In this document: positions 11,201 to 17,800 of the stretch, piece after piece | Numbering within the stretch: the stretch's first letter is position 1 | Layout: every line of letters starts with the position of its first letter | Assembly (NCBI GenBank): GCA_030378085.1 | Contig: JAUCGK010000001.1 | Coordinates: 1 to 64,000, forward strand | Reading direction: 5' to 3' | DNA: 64,000 bases | Source of the DNA: Candidatus Parabeggiatoa sp. HSG14 | Lineage (GTDB): Bacteria > Pseudomonadota > Gammaproteobacteria > Beggiatoales > Beggiatoaceae | Translations under genes and position numbers: made by a program | The notes under the pieces: generated by a model | The model's database searches: none | Told to the model about the DNA's origin: nothing | The model's input: only the letters and a program-made list of their open reading frames with translations

Positions 11201-14200
11201 AGTCTGGAGCAGGCAAAGCTTTGCGATCAATCTTACCATTAGGTGTTAAAGGTAACTTCTCAAGCACCGTAAAGTGGACAGGTATCATGTATTCTGGCAA
11301 GCGACTTGAAACCCAAGTACGTAGTTCAGTAAAAAGTGAGGATTCATCAATACTTATTAACTTTTCACTTAATATGACATAAGCGGCTAAACGTGGGTTT
11401 TTTTCTTTGTCATATAGAATAACTACAGCTTCTTTAATCGCTTCGTGTTGACTCAAGCTCGCTTCAATTTCTCCCAGTTCAATACGGAAACCTCTCAATT
11501 TTACTTGATGATCGATTCTACCTAAGTATTCGAGGTTACCATCAGGAAGCCAACGCGCTAAATCACCTGTTTTATAAAGACGTTGCCGCTTGCCAAATAA
11601 TTCGATGTCGATGAATTTTTCTTGAGTGAGTTCGGGACGATTGAGATAACCTCTTGCTAATCCAGCACCTGCAATGCATAGTTCGCCTGGAACACCCTGC
11701 GGTGTCAGATTGTGGTAGACATCTAAAATATAAATTTTGGTATTGGATATGGGACGACCAATAGACGTACTTGTTCCACCACTTCTCTCTTGAAATTGTT
11801 CCGTTACCTCAAACAAGGTTGCTGTTATTGTTGCTTCAGTGGGTCCGTAGGCATTCAAGAAATTTATCTCGCTTGATAACACTTGTCGGGTTTGCTGTGC
11901 AAGTTGTAAAGATAAGGCATCACCACCTAAAATAAGTAATTTAAGTTGTCCTAAGTGAGTGTTGACTCCTTCGTTCACTAGTTGTTGCCAATAAGCGGGG
12001 GGGAAGTTAGCAATAGTAATTTTTTCCAGGTGCTTTTTGATATCTTGAACATGTAAACGGTTAGTACTAAGTAAAACCAGCCTAGCACCTGCACATAAAG
12101 TACTCAATATTTGATCTACTGAAGTATCAAAGTTTAAAGAAGCAAATTGCACAACCTTATCATTTGAATTAATTGGGTAACGTGCTATCGAACAATTAAC
12201 CTGTTGAGCAATTGCAATATGCTCAATCATCACTCCCTTTGGTTTCCCCGTTGAACCTGAAGTATAAATGATATAAGCTAAATTATTGGGGTCACTTTGT
12301 CTTTTTGGGTTTTCATGAGAATATGCTGCAATGTGTTCCCATTCACTGTCTATACAAATAACACTTGCCTCAGAAATAGGCAGTTGCTCAACCAAATCAC
12401 TTTGAGTCAATAATACAGGCACTTGACTATCTTCTAACATAAATTGCAAACGGGAGTCAGGATAATCAGGATCAAGCGGCACATAAGCACCGCCCGCTTT
12501 CAGAATACCCAGTAAACCAATCACCATTTCTAAAGAGCGTTTTACACAAATACCCACCAACGTTTCCGCAGTCACGCCCAAACTGATTAAGTAATGCGCT
12601 AATTGATTGGCTTTAGCATTTAACTCACAATAACTCAATTGTTGCTCTTCAAAAACCACCGCAATATGCTCTGGGGTTTTATCAACTTGTGTTTGGAATA
12701 AATCTACCAGAGTTTTATCGACCGGATAATCTGCTTTTGTTTGATTCCAAAGCATTAATTGTTGGAGTGATGCTTCAGTTAATAGGGGTAACTGTGCAAC
12801 TGACTTTGAGGGATCGTTGACAATCGCTTCTAATAAAACTTGGAAATGTTCCGACAAACGTTTAATGGAATCGCTATGAAATAAATCCGTGCTATATTCC
12901 CAATTACAAACCAAAATCTCATCGTATTCGGTAACACTCAGCGTCAAATCAAATTTGGCAACGGTATTCTCTGATTCCACCAAAGAAATCGTTAAATCAG
13001 TCAAATCAAGGTTTTCAGAGGGTGCATTTTGGAGTACAAACATCACTTGGAATAGGGGCGAATAACTTAAATCGCGTACTGGATTTAGTTGTTCAACCAA
13101 ATATTCAAACGGAATATCTTGATGTGCGTAAGCCTCCAAAGCGGTTTTTTTCACTTGTTTAAGCAAGTCATTTACCGTCTGTTTACCCTGAACCTGTGTT
13201 CGTAATACTAATGTATTAATAAAAAAACCAATTAATTCTTCAGTTTGATAATGAGTGCGATTAGCAATGGGAGTACCGACAAGAATATCTTCTTGCCCAC
13301 TGTAACGAGATAGAAGAATAGAAAAAACAGTCAATAACATCATGTATAATGTCATTTCCTGTTGCTGACAAAGCTGTTTTAATGATAACGTTAAATCAGC
13401 CGATAACCGTGTTTGCAGATGGGTTCCCTGATAACTCATTATTTTAGGTCTTGGATAATCAAAAGGCAATGCCAATAATTCTGGAGAATTCGCTAATTGC
13501 TTACTCCAGTAATTTAGTTGATGTTCTAAGATGTCACCGACTAACCAGTTTTTTTGCCAAGCTGCATAATCAGGGTATTGAATGGGGAGTTTTGGTAATT
13601 CGATTTCTTGATTTTGGCAATAAGCAGTATATAATGTACCAAAAGTTCGCACCAAAACTTCAACTGACCAACCATCACTGATGATATGGTGCATATTCAC
13701 TAACAACAGATGTGTTTTAGCAGAGAGTTTCAGTAATTTTGCATGCAGCAAGGGTCCAGTTGCTAAATCAAACGAGGACACTGCATCTGCTTTGACCAAC
13801 TGTTCAATGTGATCTTCAGCGTCAGACAATTCAGTTAAGTCTATGATTGAAATGGGATTATAGAGAGGTAACACCTGCACCAAAGCTTGTCCATTTTTTT
13901 CTGGAAAACACAGACGTAAATTTAAATGATGCTTAATCAGATAAATAAACGTGTGTTGCAAAGCGGTAAAATGTAAGTTTCCTTGGAGACGTAACGCCAC
14001 AGGTATATTATAGGTAGCATTTGGTCCTTCCAATTGGGCTAAAAACCACAATCGTTGTTGGGCAAAAGAAAGGGGTAATTCACTTTCGTTAGAAAGGGTT
14101 GGAATTGGCTGCTCAAAAATCTCCTTTTTCCGCAAAAACTGGATAATTTCAACTTTACGTTCGGCCAATTCAGTTCGTAGCTCTTCAGTCAAGACACCTT

Positions 14201-14291
14201 TAGGGGCATTGCAACGCAATCGTTCACCTTCAACCCAAAGTTTGATGTCTAATTGACTTAATTCAAAAAAAAAGTGTTCTATATATTTCAT
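2265..14291 (-). CDS. NRPS, three modules with thioesterase (chain termination)
   Basis: 4008 aa. Domain order: TubC-type docking domain (1-58); LCL condensation (about 70-500, HHIISDG near 200); adenylation (500-1023); carrier (phosphopantetheine Ser1075, GGDSI); epimerase (1125-1560, HHLAVDG); DCL condensation (1583-2018, HHLLMDG); Thr-type adenylation (2018-2535); carrier (Ser2589); an atypical condensation domain (2655-3095, Glu2789-His-His ... Asp2795-Gly); adenylation (3095-3606); carrier (Ser3662); thioesterase (3720-4005, GGHSFGG with Ser3792, then FDTVAP and SGDHIT for Asp and His). It should add the last three residues and release or cyclise the chain. ATG 14291 is chosen because the docking domain starts there; the ribosome site is weak. 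Unlike the other junctions of this locus it is 532 bp from the preceding gene, owing to an insertion. It is last in the operon. Confidence 0.93.
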   Translation of the reverse strand: MKYIEHFFFELSQLDIKLWVEGERLRCNAPKGVLTEELRTELAERKVEIIQFLRKKEIFEQPIPTLSNESELPLSFAQQRLWFLAQLEGPNATYNIPVALRLQGNLHFTALQHTFIYLIKHHLNLRLCFPEKNGQALVQVLPLYNPISIIDLTELSDAEDHIEQLVKADAVSSFDLATGPLLHAKLLKLSAKTHLLLVNMHHIISDGWSVEVLVRTFGTLYTAYCQNQEIELPKLPIQYPDYAAWQKNWLVGDILEHQLNYWSKQLANSPELLALPFDYPRPKIMSYQGTHLQTRLSADLTLSLKQLCQQQEMTLYMMLLTVFSILLSRYSGQEDILVGTPIANRTHYQTEELIGFFINTLVLRTQVQGKQTVNDLLKQVKKTALEAYAHQDIPFEYLVEQLNPVRDLSYSPLFQVMFVLQNAPSENLDLTDLTISLVESENTVAKFDLTLSVTEYDEILVCNWEYSTDLFHSDSIKRLSEHFQVLLEAIVNDPSKSVAQLPLLTEASLQQLMLWNQTKADYPVDKTLVDLFQTQVDKTPEHIAVVFEEQQLSYCELNAKANQLAHYLISLGVTAETLVGICVKRSLEMVIGLLGILKAGGAYVPLDPDYPDSRLQFMLEDSQVPVLLTQSDLVEQLPISEASVICIDSEWEHIAAYSHENPKRQSDPNNLAYIIYTSGSTGKPKGVMIEHIAIAQQVNCSIARYPINSNDKVVQFASLNFDTSVDQILSTLCAGARLVLLSTNRLHVQDIKKHLEKITIANFPPAYWQQLVNEGVNTHLGQLKLLILGGDALSLQLAQQTRQVLSSEINFLNAYGPTEATITATLFEVTEQFQERSGGTSTSIGRPISNTKIYILDVYHNLTPQGVPGELCIAGAGLARGYLNRPELTQEKFIDIELFGKRQRLYKTGDLARWLPDGNLEYLGRIDHQVKLRGFRIELGEIEASLSQHEAIKEAVVILYDKEKNPRLAAYVILSEKLISIDESSLFTELRTWVSSRLPEYMIPVHFTVLEKLPLTPNGKIDRKALPAPDLTILSKGYEAPRTETEQSLVEVWSQVLKQTKIGIFDNFFERGGDSILSIQIVARVRTQGLEISPRDIFQHQTIAELAQVVRTGATVVAEQGLVTGSVPLTPIQHAFFAKQPAQPWHFNQAVLLVVPKHLDQIALKKAFATMLEHHDALRLRYHQEKVASDWQQWQTTPDEELPFHQEDLSHLSGDSQIQKTLKERADFWQASLNLEKGPLIRLVLFHLGTQARLLWCIHHLAVDGVSWRILLEDLQTAYHDALTNKPISLPNKTSAFKAWAEHLNQWANSTTFIEQAKHWHELPMAKSLPIDNPNGSNRTIEAQHYTISWSNDTTQRLLTETPAAYHTQINDILLTALMLTLQTWTGDNKNLIDLESHGRADLFNKLDLSRTVGWFTSLYTWSLTLPTETDLGVCLKAIKEQLRQIPDEGVGYGVLRYLCQENLPQGQILFNYLGQFDQSVSESEWSFATENSGQSYSLQGEREHLIEINGQIANGCLSLTWSYSGEQYQAQTIQKLADNYQQQLHHLIEHCANHYGYTPSDFPLAELPQNQLDQIKEIYGNHVVDIYPLSPMQQGMLFHTLYTPESGIYFEQLHCGFNGDLQVDAFRQAWEFLVERHTILRTAFWVEGDKPLQLVCQQVSLPWQYWDWSDLSSEQRQQQLDTLLTTERQQGFDLSQAPLMRLQLIRESDKQYRFVWNHHHLLMDGWCLPIIFTELLEVYQAYQQKQLPHLQPVRSYRTYINWLVQQDFVAAQSYWQEQLKGFSAPTPLPIGQSATQSASYQIVDLTLDASLSQQLESFSRQYRLTLNTLVQGAWAALLGRYSGESEVVFGVTTSGRQVPVAGIEQILGLFINTLPLRVKLENDNILLTLQTILQQQQQNDQYAYSSLADIQNWSEVPNGVALFDTLVVFENYPVDEKLKADNITELSALRFTDVQGVEYTNYPLTLAVIPKGALQFKLTYDSNRFSQRSMEHTLAHLSQLLEGLVTHPNGIWHQLPILTKEEQQQLITWNQTERNYSSEQTIVDLFQTQVRKMPDNIAVVFEAQQLSYFELNAKANQLAHYLISLGVSEETLVGICVERSVEMVIGLLAILKAGGAYVSLDPDYPVSRLQFMLEDSQVPVLLTQSLMLEKLPVSKANIVCVESDWEKIATCSRENPKRQSSPDNLAYIIYTSGSTGKPKGCQITHDNVTRLFMATEAWYHFNHQDVWTLFHSYAFDFSVWELWGALLYGGQLIIVPYLTSRTPEDFYQLLISQGVTVLNQTPSAFKQLINVDNQPDELSLRLVIFGGEALDFATLQPWFNQHGDKRPQLVNMYGITETTVHVTYYPLTSDQNYNLSIIGCPIPDLQVWILDNEKQPLPIGVPGEMYVGGAGVARGYLNRPKLTAEKFLEVELFDKKQRFYKTGDLARLLPDGNLEYLGRIDQQVKLRGFRIELGEIEAILNQHPTIETSIVTTWQNEREDKRLVAYLLPMMQSTLPETHELQVFLKQHLPDYMLPAAYVVIEQIPLNANGKIDYRALPSPAENRLADTQTFIEPRTPEEYLLVKIWQEALQVEQISIYNNFFELGGDSILSIRIVAKVKQAGYALTVQDIFLYPTVAKLAQRLKVQEAPYQPISTPFSLINETEKAHLPADVEDAYPLGALQAGMLFHTQYDPNSAVYHNVSSQYLQMPYDEGVLQETIQYLTELHPILRTSFHFKEFNEPLQFVHRQVQVPFTIVDIRHLSTSEQETVIDEWLAAEKQQAFVWECAPLLRVSVHRRGGDTFNLTVTEHHAILDGWSVASLMAELLREYFYRIDHQPAMQPLLLNSHYRDFIALEREAIISETTQTFWQQEIEEATFAQIARLPKTYRTESINNQYEVVIPSSLSKSIKRLAESLEVPVKTVLLAAHLRVIGLFSGQTDVVTGWVSNGRPESEDGEKILGLFLNTLPFRLQLQKENWIQLIQATFQKEHAVLPHRRYPLIEIQKAHHGQPLFETAFNFTHFHVYQGILETDNVKLLGSKGFAETNFVLTSDFSLDLTTGDVQLVLDYNPNELGLNQVENMALYYVQVFANMTQQPEKAYSNVCLLPTTEVEQLQQWNATKTDYPVDKTIVDLFQSQVEKTPDNVAVVFEEQQLTYLELNTKANQLAHYLISLGVTTETLVGICVQRSLEMVIGLLGILKAGGAYVPLDPDYPASRLQFMLEDSQVPVLLTQSILAERLSIYQARVVCVESEQIVLCSHKNPVRQSGPTNLAYVIYTSGSTGQPKGVMIEHSALINFTYSACTTYSISQKDSILQFASINFDTAAEEIYPILTQGGRLILRGKAMLDTEHTFLQTCQEMAVTILDLPTAYWQQLITATDSQNDWPELVRSVIIGGEAASIPYIKHWQQSLSQKAQLINTYGPTEATVIASTYKLTESVEVDNFPIGQPMPNAQIYILDVNHNLIPRCIPGELCIAGAGLARGYLNRPELTAEKFIEVELFGKRQRIYKTGDLARWLPDGNLEYLGRLDHQVKLRGFRIELGEIEATLVQHEAVKEAVVILYDKENSPRLVAYIVTDQSSVVNNEKSGQSSLFTELRAWLSKSLPEYMIPAHFTVLETLPLMPNGKIDRQTLEKQEINTQRTLDTFVAPRDTLELQLAQIWEDILNIRPIGVHDNFFELGGHSLLAVSLMAQIGKRLNKNLPLATLFQGATIEQLANWLKKQTEVQLWSSLVAIQPNGSKPPLFCMPGVGGNVLYFYELARHLGSDQPFYGLQAIGLDGESTPYTCIEDIAAHYLKELQSVQKQGPYLLGGHSFGGEVAFEMSQQLLKQGEEVSQLIIFDTVAPMPFNPSVEIEPIDQDDTQWLIEATRLIEQLLGKELEVSYEILQAFEPEEQLNYVREQLVIANWLPPESDLKQFRGLVEVFKANSQTHYAPKNTVKVPRIILFKANEEMPEEPEKQEEMLEAPEKMNEQDEKVSEILNDPNWGWNQFSDNVVVHTVSGDHITIMIQPHVQALAEQVRACLELATTP
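2280..3140 (-). other. Type I thioesterase domain with acidic insertion
   Basis: An alpha/beta-hydrolase with GGHSFGG (Ser3792), Asp in FDTVAP and His in SGDHIT. A strongly acidic, Pro/Met-rich segment of about 40 residues (about 3928-3968) interrupts the region before the catalytic His and looks like a flexible loop specific to this enzyme. Macrolactone or macrolactam formation is possible, but hydrolysis cannot be excluded. Confidence 0.85.
3200..6335 (-). other. NRPS module 10: atypical C-A-PCP, pocket DTEDIGTVIK
   Basis: The condensation domain (YPLGALQAGMLFHTQYDP...) differs clearly from all other C domains in the window. Its active site reads EHHAILDG, with Glu directly before the two His. 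It resembles the 'modified amino acid' clade, some members of which dehydrate Ser or Thr on the upstream carrier. The adenylation pocket (E at 239, D at 278) is acidic, which suggests a basic substrate such as Lys or Orn, but this is only a hint. Confidence 0.65.
6420..9550 (-). other. NRPS module 9: DCL C-A-PCP, predicted Thr
   Basis: The pocket reads DFWNIGMVHK, the canonical threonine code. The condensation domain opens YPLSPMQQGMLFH and follows an epimerase, as expected for a DCL type that takes a D-configured donor. No epimerase follows; the next domain is the unusual condensation domain of the final module. Confidence 0.85.
9600..14085 (-). other. NRPS module 8 of the line: C-A-PCP-E, pocket DTDNIGAITK
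   Basis: Pocket residues read by alignment to GrsA: FDTSVD gives D, T, D; NFPPAYW gives N; LLILGG gives I, G; NAYGPTEATIT gives A, I, T. I do not recognise this code. It is closely related to the last module of the upstream NRPS (DAENIGAITK). The PCP has the GGDSI form and is followed by an epimerase, so a D-residue is expected. Confidence 0.8.
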
Positions 14292-14898
14292 AATTCTAAT
14301 TCTATCAGTGGATGAGTCATGGTTAAGGAATGCTCACGAAATAACTTCCTGTTCCACCGGTTCCACTGCTGGCTATTCACATTTAACCTGTGGTGTTAAA
14401 TCTATCATAAAATGGCCAATATTTTTTCACCACGAAATTGTTCCTTATAACCCCGAAGGGGTAAAATGTGAATAGCCTTATGTGTAAACATAAGGTTAAT
14501 ATAACAGCATACCAATCCCTTTGGTGTTGAATATGAATGTCAAATTACATGCGATTACATTTTTGTTCAACACCAAAGGGGTTGACGGTTTATACACGTA
14601 TTTACCTTATGTTTCACATAAGGCTATTCACGTTTTACCCCTTCGGGGTTGAAATAAATTGAACGGAACAAAAATAGAGAGAAAAATAATTGGCAAAATC
14701 ATGACAGATTTAACACCCCACATTTAACCCCTATCGGGGGTTAAAACCAACTCATGAGAAATCGGGAAATTATTTCATGACTATTCCTAAGTGGTAGGGC
14801 AGTAGCCTGAGTCACTTTTCTATTCAAAATTCTATTTCTTCTCTCTCAGTAGATGAGTCCTGATTAAGTGCTGGAGCAGCAGCCTGAGTCACTTTTCT
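14288..14898 (-). repeat. Second, interrupted copy of the NRPS gene 3' end
   Basis: Copy A is the true end of the 6316-aa NRPS gene (14898 down to 14824). Copy B starts at 14821 (AGAAAAGTGACTCAGGCT, the first 18 bases identical to copy A), is split by the MITE at TAA, and resumes at 14326 down to 14288 (ACTCATCCACTGATAGAA against ACTCATCTACTGAGAGAG). Copy B runs straight into the start codon of the terminal NRPS gene. In one frame it ends Ile-Glu-Leu-Glu-Leu-stop with the TGA overlapping that ATG, as at the other junctions of the operon. So the ancestral junction was probably an ATGA overlap. Confidence 0.7.
14327..14787. mobile_element. 461-bp MITE-like insertion in a duplicated gene end
   Basis: The ends are imperfect inverted repeats of 18 bp: GGAATGCTCACGAAATAA (14327-14344) against the reverse complement of 14770-14787 (15 of 18 match). 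Both ends are flanked by TAA (14324-14326 and 14788-14790), a likely 3-bp target duplication. Removing the element and one TAA rejoins a sequence that aligns base for base with the 3' end of the neighbouring NRPS gene. Inside are nested palindromes: arms at 14449-14496 and 14603-14650 (about 47 bp, two differences), an exact 15-bp pair at 14517-14531 and 14566-14580, and a small hairpin TTAACCCC/GGGGTTAA at 14725-14745. No ORF of note, so it is non-autonomous. Confidence 0.75.
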
Positions 14899-17800
14899 CA
14901 TTTTTTCAATAGATACCGCCAATTCTGCGATTGTCGGTATTTCAAAAAGAACACGCATTGGCAATTCAACTTTAAAAGTTTTTCGTATTTGTGACATAAG
15001 TTGGGTTGCTAAAAGAGAATGGCCTCCCAACTCAAAAAAATTGTCATAGATACCGATTTGCTTTGGTTCGATCCTCAATACCTTTGCCCAAATCCCAACT
15101 AACAATTTCTCTTCAGGTATTCGAGGGGCGACAAACTGGGTACTTGATAACTGAGGACTGTTAACAGATAATTGAGAAAGTGCTTGGCGATCAATTTTAC
15201 CATTAGGCATTAAAGGTAACTTTTCAAGCACTGTAAAGTGAGCCGGTATCATATACTCTGGCAAACGGCTAGAAAGCCAAGTACGCAATTCAGTGAAAAG
15301 TAAAGTTTGTTCATTTACCTCCTTACTCACTTGAGCACTGCTCACTGTCATATAAGTTGCTAAACGAGGGTTATTCTCCTTATCATACAAGATAACCACA
15401 GATTCTTTAATAACTTCATGCTGAACCAACATGGCTTCAATCTCACCCAGTTCAATACGGAAACCTCTCAATTTTACTTGATGATCGATTCTGCCTAAGT
15501 ATTCGAGGTTACCATCTGGAAGCCAACGCGCTAAATCACCGGTTTTATAAAGACGTTGCCGCTTGCCAAATAATTCGATTTCGATGAATTTTTCTTGAGT
15601 GAGTTCAGGACGGTTGAGATAACCTCTTGCTAATCCAGCACCTGCAATGTATAGTTCGCCTGGAACACCCAGCGGTGTCAGATTGTGGTAGACATCTAAA
15701 ATATAAATTTTGGTATTGGATATGGGACGACCAATAGATGTAGTTGTTCCATCACTTCTTTCTTGAAATTGTTCCGTTACCTCAAACAAGGTTGCTGTTA
15801 TTGTTGCTTCAGTGGGTCCATAGGCATTCAATAAAGTTATCTTGTTTGATAACACTTCTCGGGTTTGCTGTGCTAGTTGTAGAGATAAGACATCACCACC
15901 TAAAATAAGTAATTTAAGTTGTCCTAAATGAGTATTCACTCCTTCGTTGATCAGTTGTTGCCAATAAGCGGGGGGTAAATTAGCAATGGTAATTTGTTCT
16001 TTTTCCAAGCGTGTTTGGAGGTCTTTAGCGTGTAAGTGGTTGGTGCTAAGCAAAATTAGCTGGGCACCACCACACCAAGTACTCAAGATTTGCTCCACTG
16101 AAGCATCAAAGTTTAAAGAAGCAAATTGCAAAACCTTATCATTTGGCTCAATTTGGTAACATACTATTAAATCATTAATATGTTGAGCAATTGCAGTATG
16201 CTCAATCATCACTCCCTTTGGTTTCCCAGTCGAACCTGATGTATAAATCACATAAGCCAAATTTTCAGGCTCACTTTGTCTTTTTGGATTCTCATCAGAA
16301 TATGCTGCAATTTGTTTCCATTCATCGTCCATACAAACCACTTGTGCCTGAGAAACAGGTAATTGCTCAATCAGGTGGCTTTGAATCAATAACACTGACA
16401 CTTGACTATCTTCTAACATAAATTGCAAACGGGAGGCTGGATAATCAGGGTCAAGCGGCACATAAGCACCACCCGCCTTCAAAATACCCAATAAACCAAT
16501 CACCATTTCTAAAGAACGCTCCACACAAATACCAACCAGTGTTTCCGCAGTCACTCCCAAACTCATTAAGTAATGTGCTAATTGATTGGCTTTAGCATTC
16601 AGTTCAAGATAGCTTAATTTTTGCTCTTCAAAAACCACAGCAATATTATCAGGTGTTTTATTAACTTGTGCTTGGAATAAATCCATTATCGTTTTGTCGA
16701 AAGGATAATCCACTTCAGTGTGGTTCCAAGCAATTAATTGTTGTTTTTCTGTTTCAGTTAATAGGGGTAAGTGTGCAATTGACTTTGATGAGTCGTTGAC
16801 AATTGCTTCTAATAAAACTTGGAAATGTTCGGACAAACGTTTGATAGTATCTTCACGAAATAAATCCGTGCTATATTCCCAATTACAAATCAAAATCTCA
16901 TCGTGTTCAACAACACTTAGCGTTAAATCAAATTTAGCAACTGTACTTTCTGATTCCACTAAAGAAATCTTTAATTCAGTCAGATCAAGCGTTTCTGTGG
17001 GTGCATTTTGGAGTACTAGCATCACTTGGAATAGTGGCGAATAGCTTAAACTGCGCGATGGATTCAGTTGTTCAACCAAGTATTCAAACGGAATATCTTG
17101 ATGTGCATAAGCTTCCAAAGCCGTTTGTCTCACTTGTTTCAATATTTCATTGGCTGATTGTTCACCCTGAACTTGAGTTCGTAAGATCAGTGTATTGACA
17201 AAAAAACCAATGATTTCTTCCGTTTGATAATGAGTTCGGTTAGCAATGGGACTACCTATTAGAATATCTTCTTGTCCACTATAGCGAGATAAGAGGATAG
17301 AAAAAGCACCTAACAACATCATATACAACGTTATTTCTTGTTGTTGAGTGAGTTGCTTTAACGAAAGTGTTAAATCAGCAGGTAACGTTGTTTGTAGATG
17401 GCTACCTTGATAACTCATCTCTTTGGGTCTGGGATAATCGGTAGGCAATTCCAATAATTCTGGAGAATTTGCTAATTTATCTTTCCAATAAACCATTTGA
17501 CGTTCTAAAACTTCACCCACTAACCAGTTTTGTTGCCAAGCGGCATAATCAGTATATTGAATCGGTAGAGCCGGCAATTTGGCTTGCTGATTATGACAAT
17601 AAGCCATATATAACGTGCGAAATGAACGTATTAGAACCCCAATTGACCAACCATCACTGATGATATGGTGCATATTAAATAACAACAAATGCGTTTTGGT
17701 AGAAAGTTTTAGTAATTGGACACGCAATAAAGGGCCAATTGCTAAATCAAATACGGCTATTGTATGTGCTTTTACCAAGCATTCAACTTGGTGTTCAGCG

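Noticed and set aside
14292..14823. Dedicated promoter for the terminal NRPS gene
   Set aside because: I found no convincing paired -35 and -10 elements on the minus strand. The gap is explained by the MITE and the duplicated gene end.
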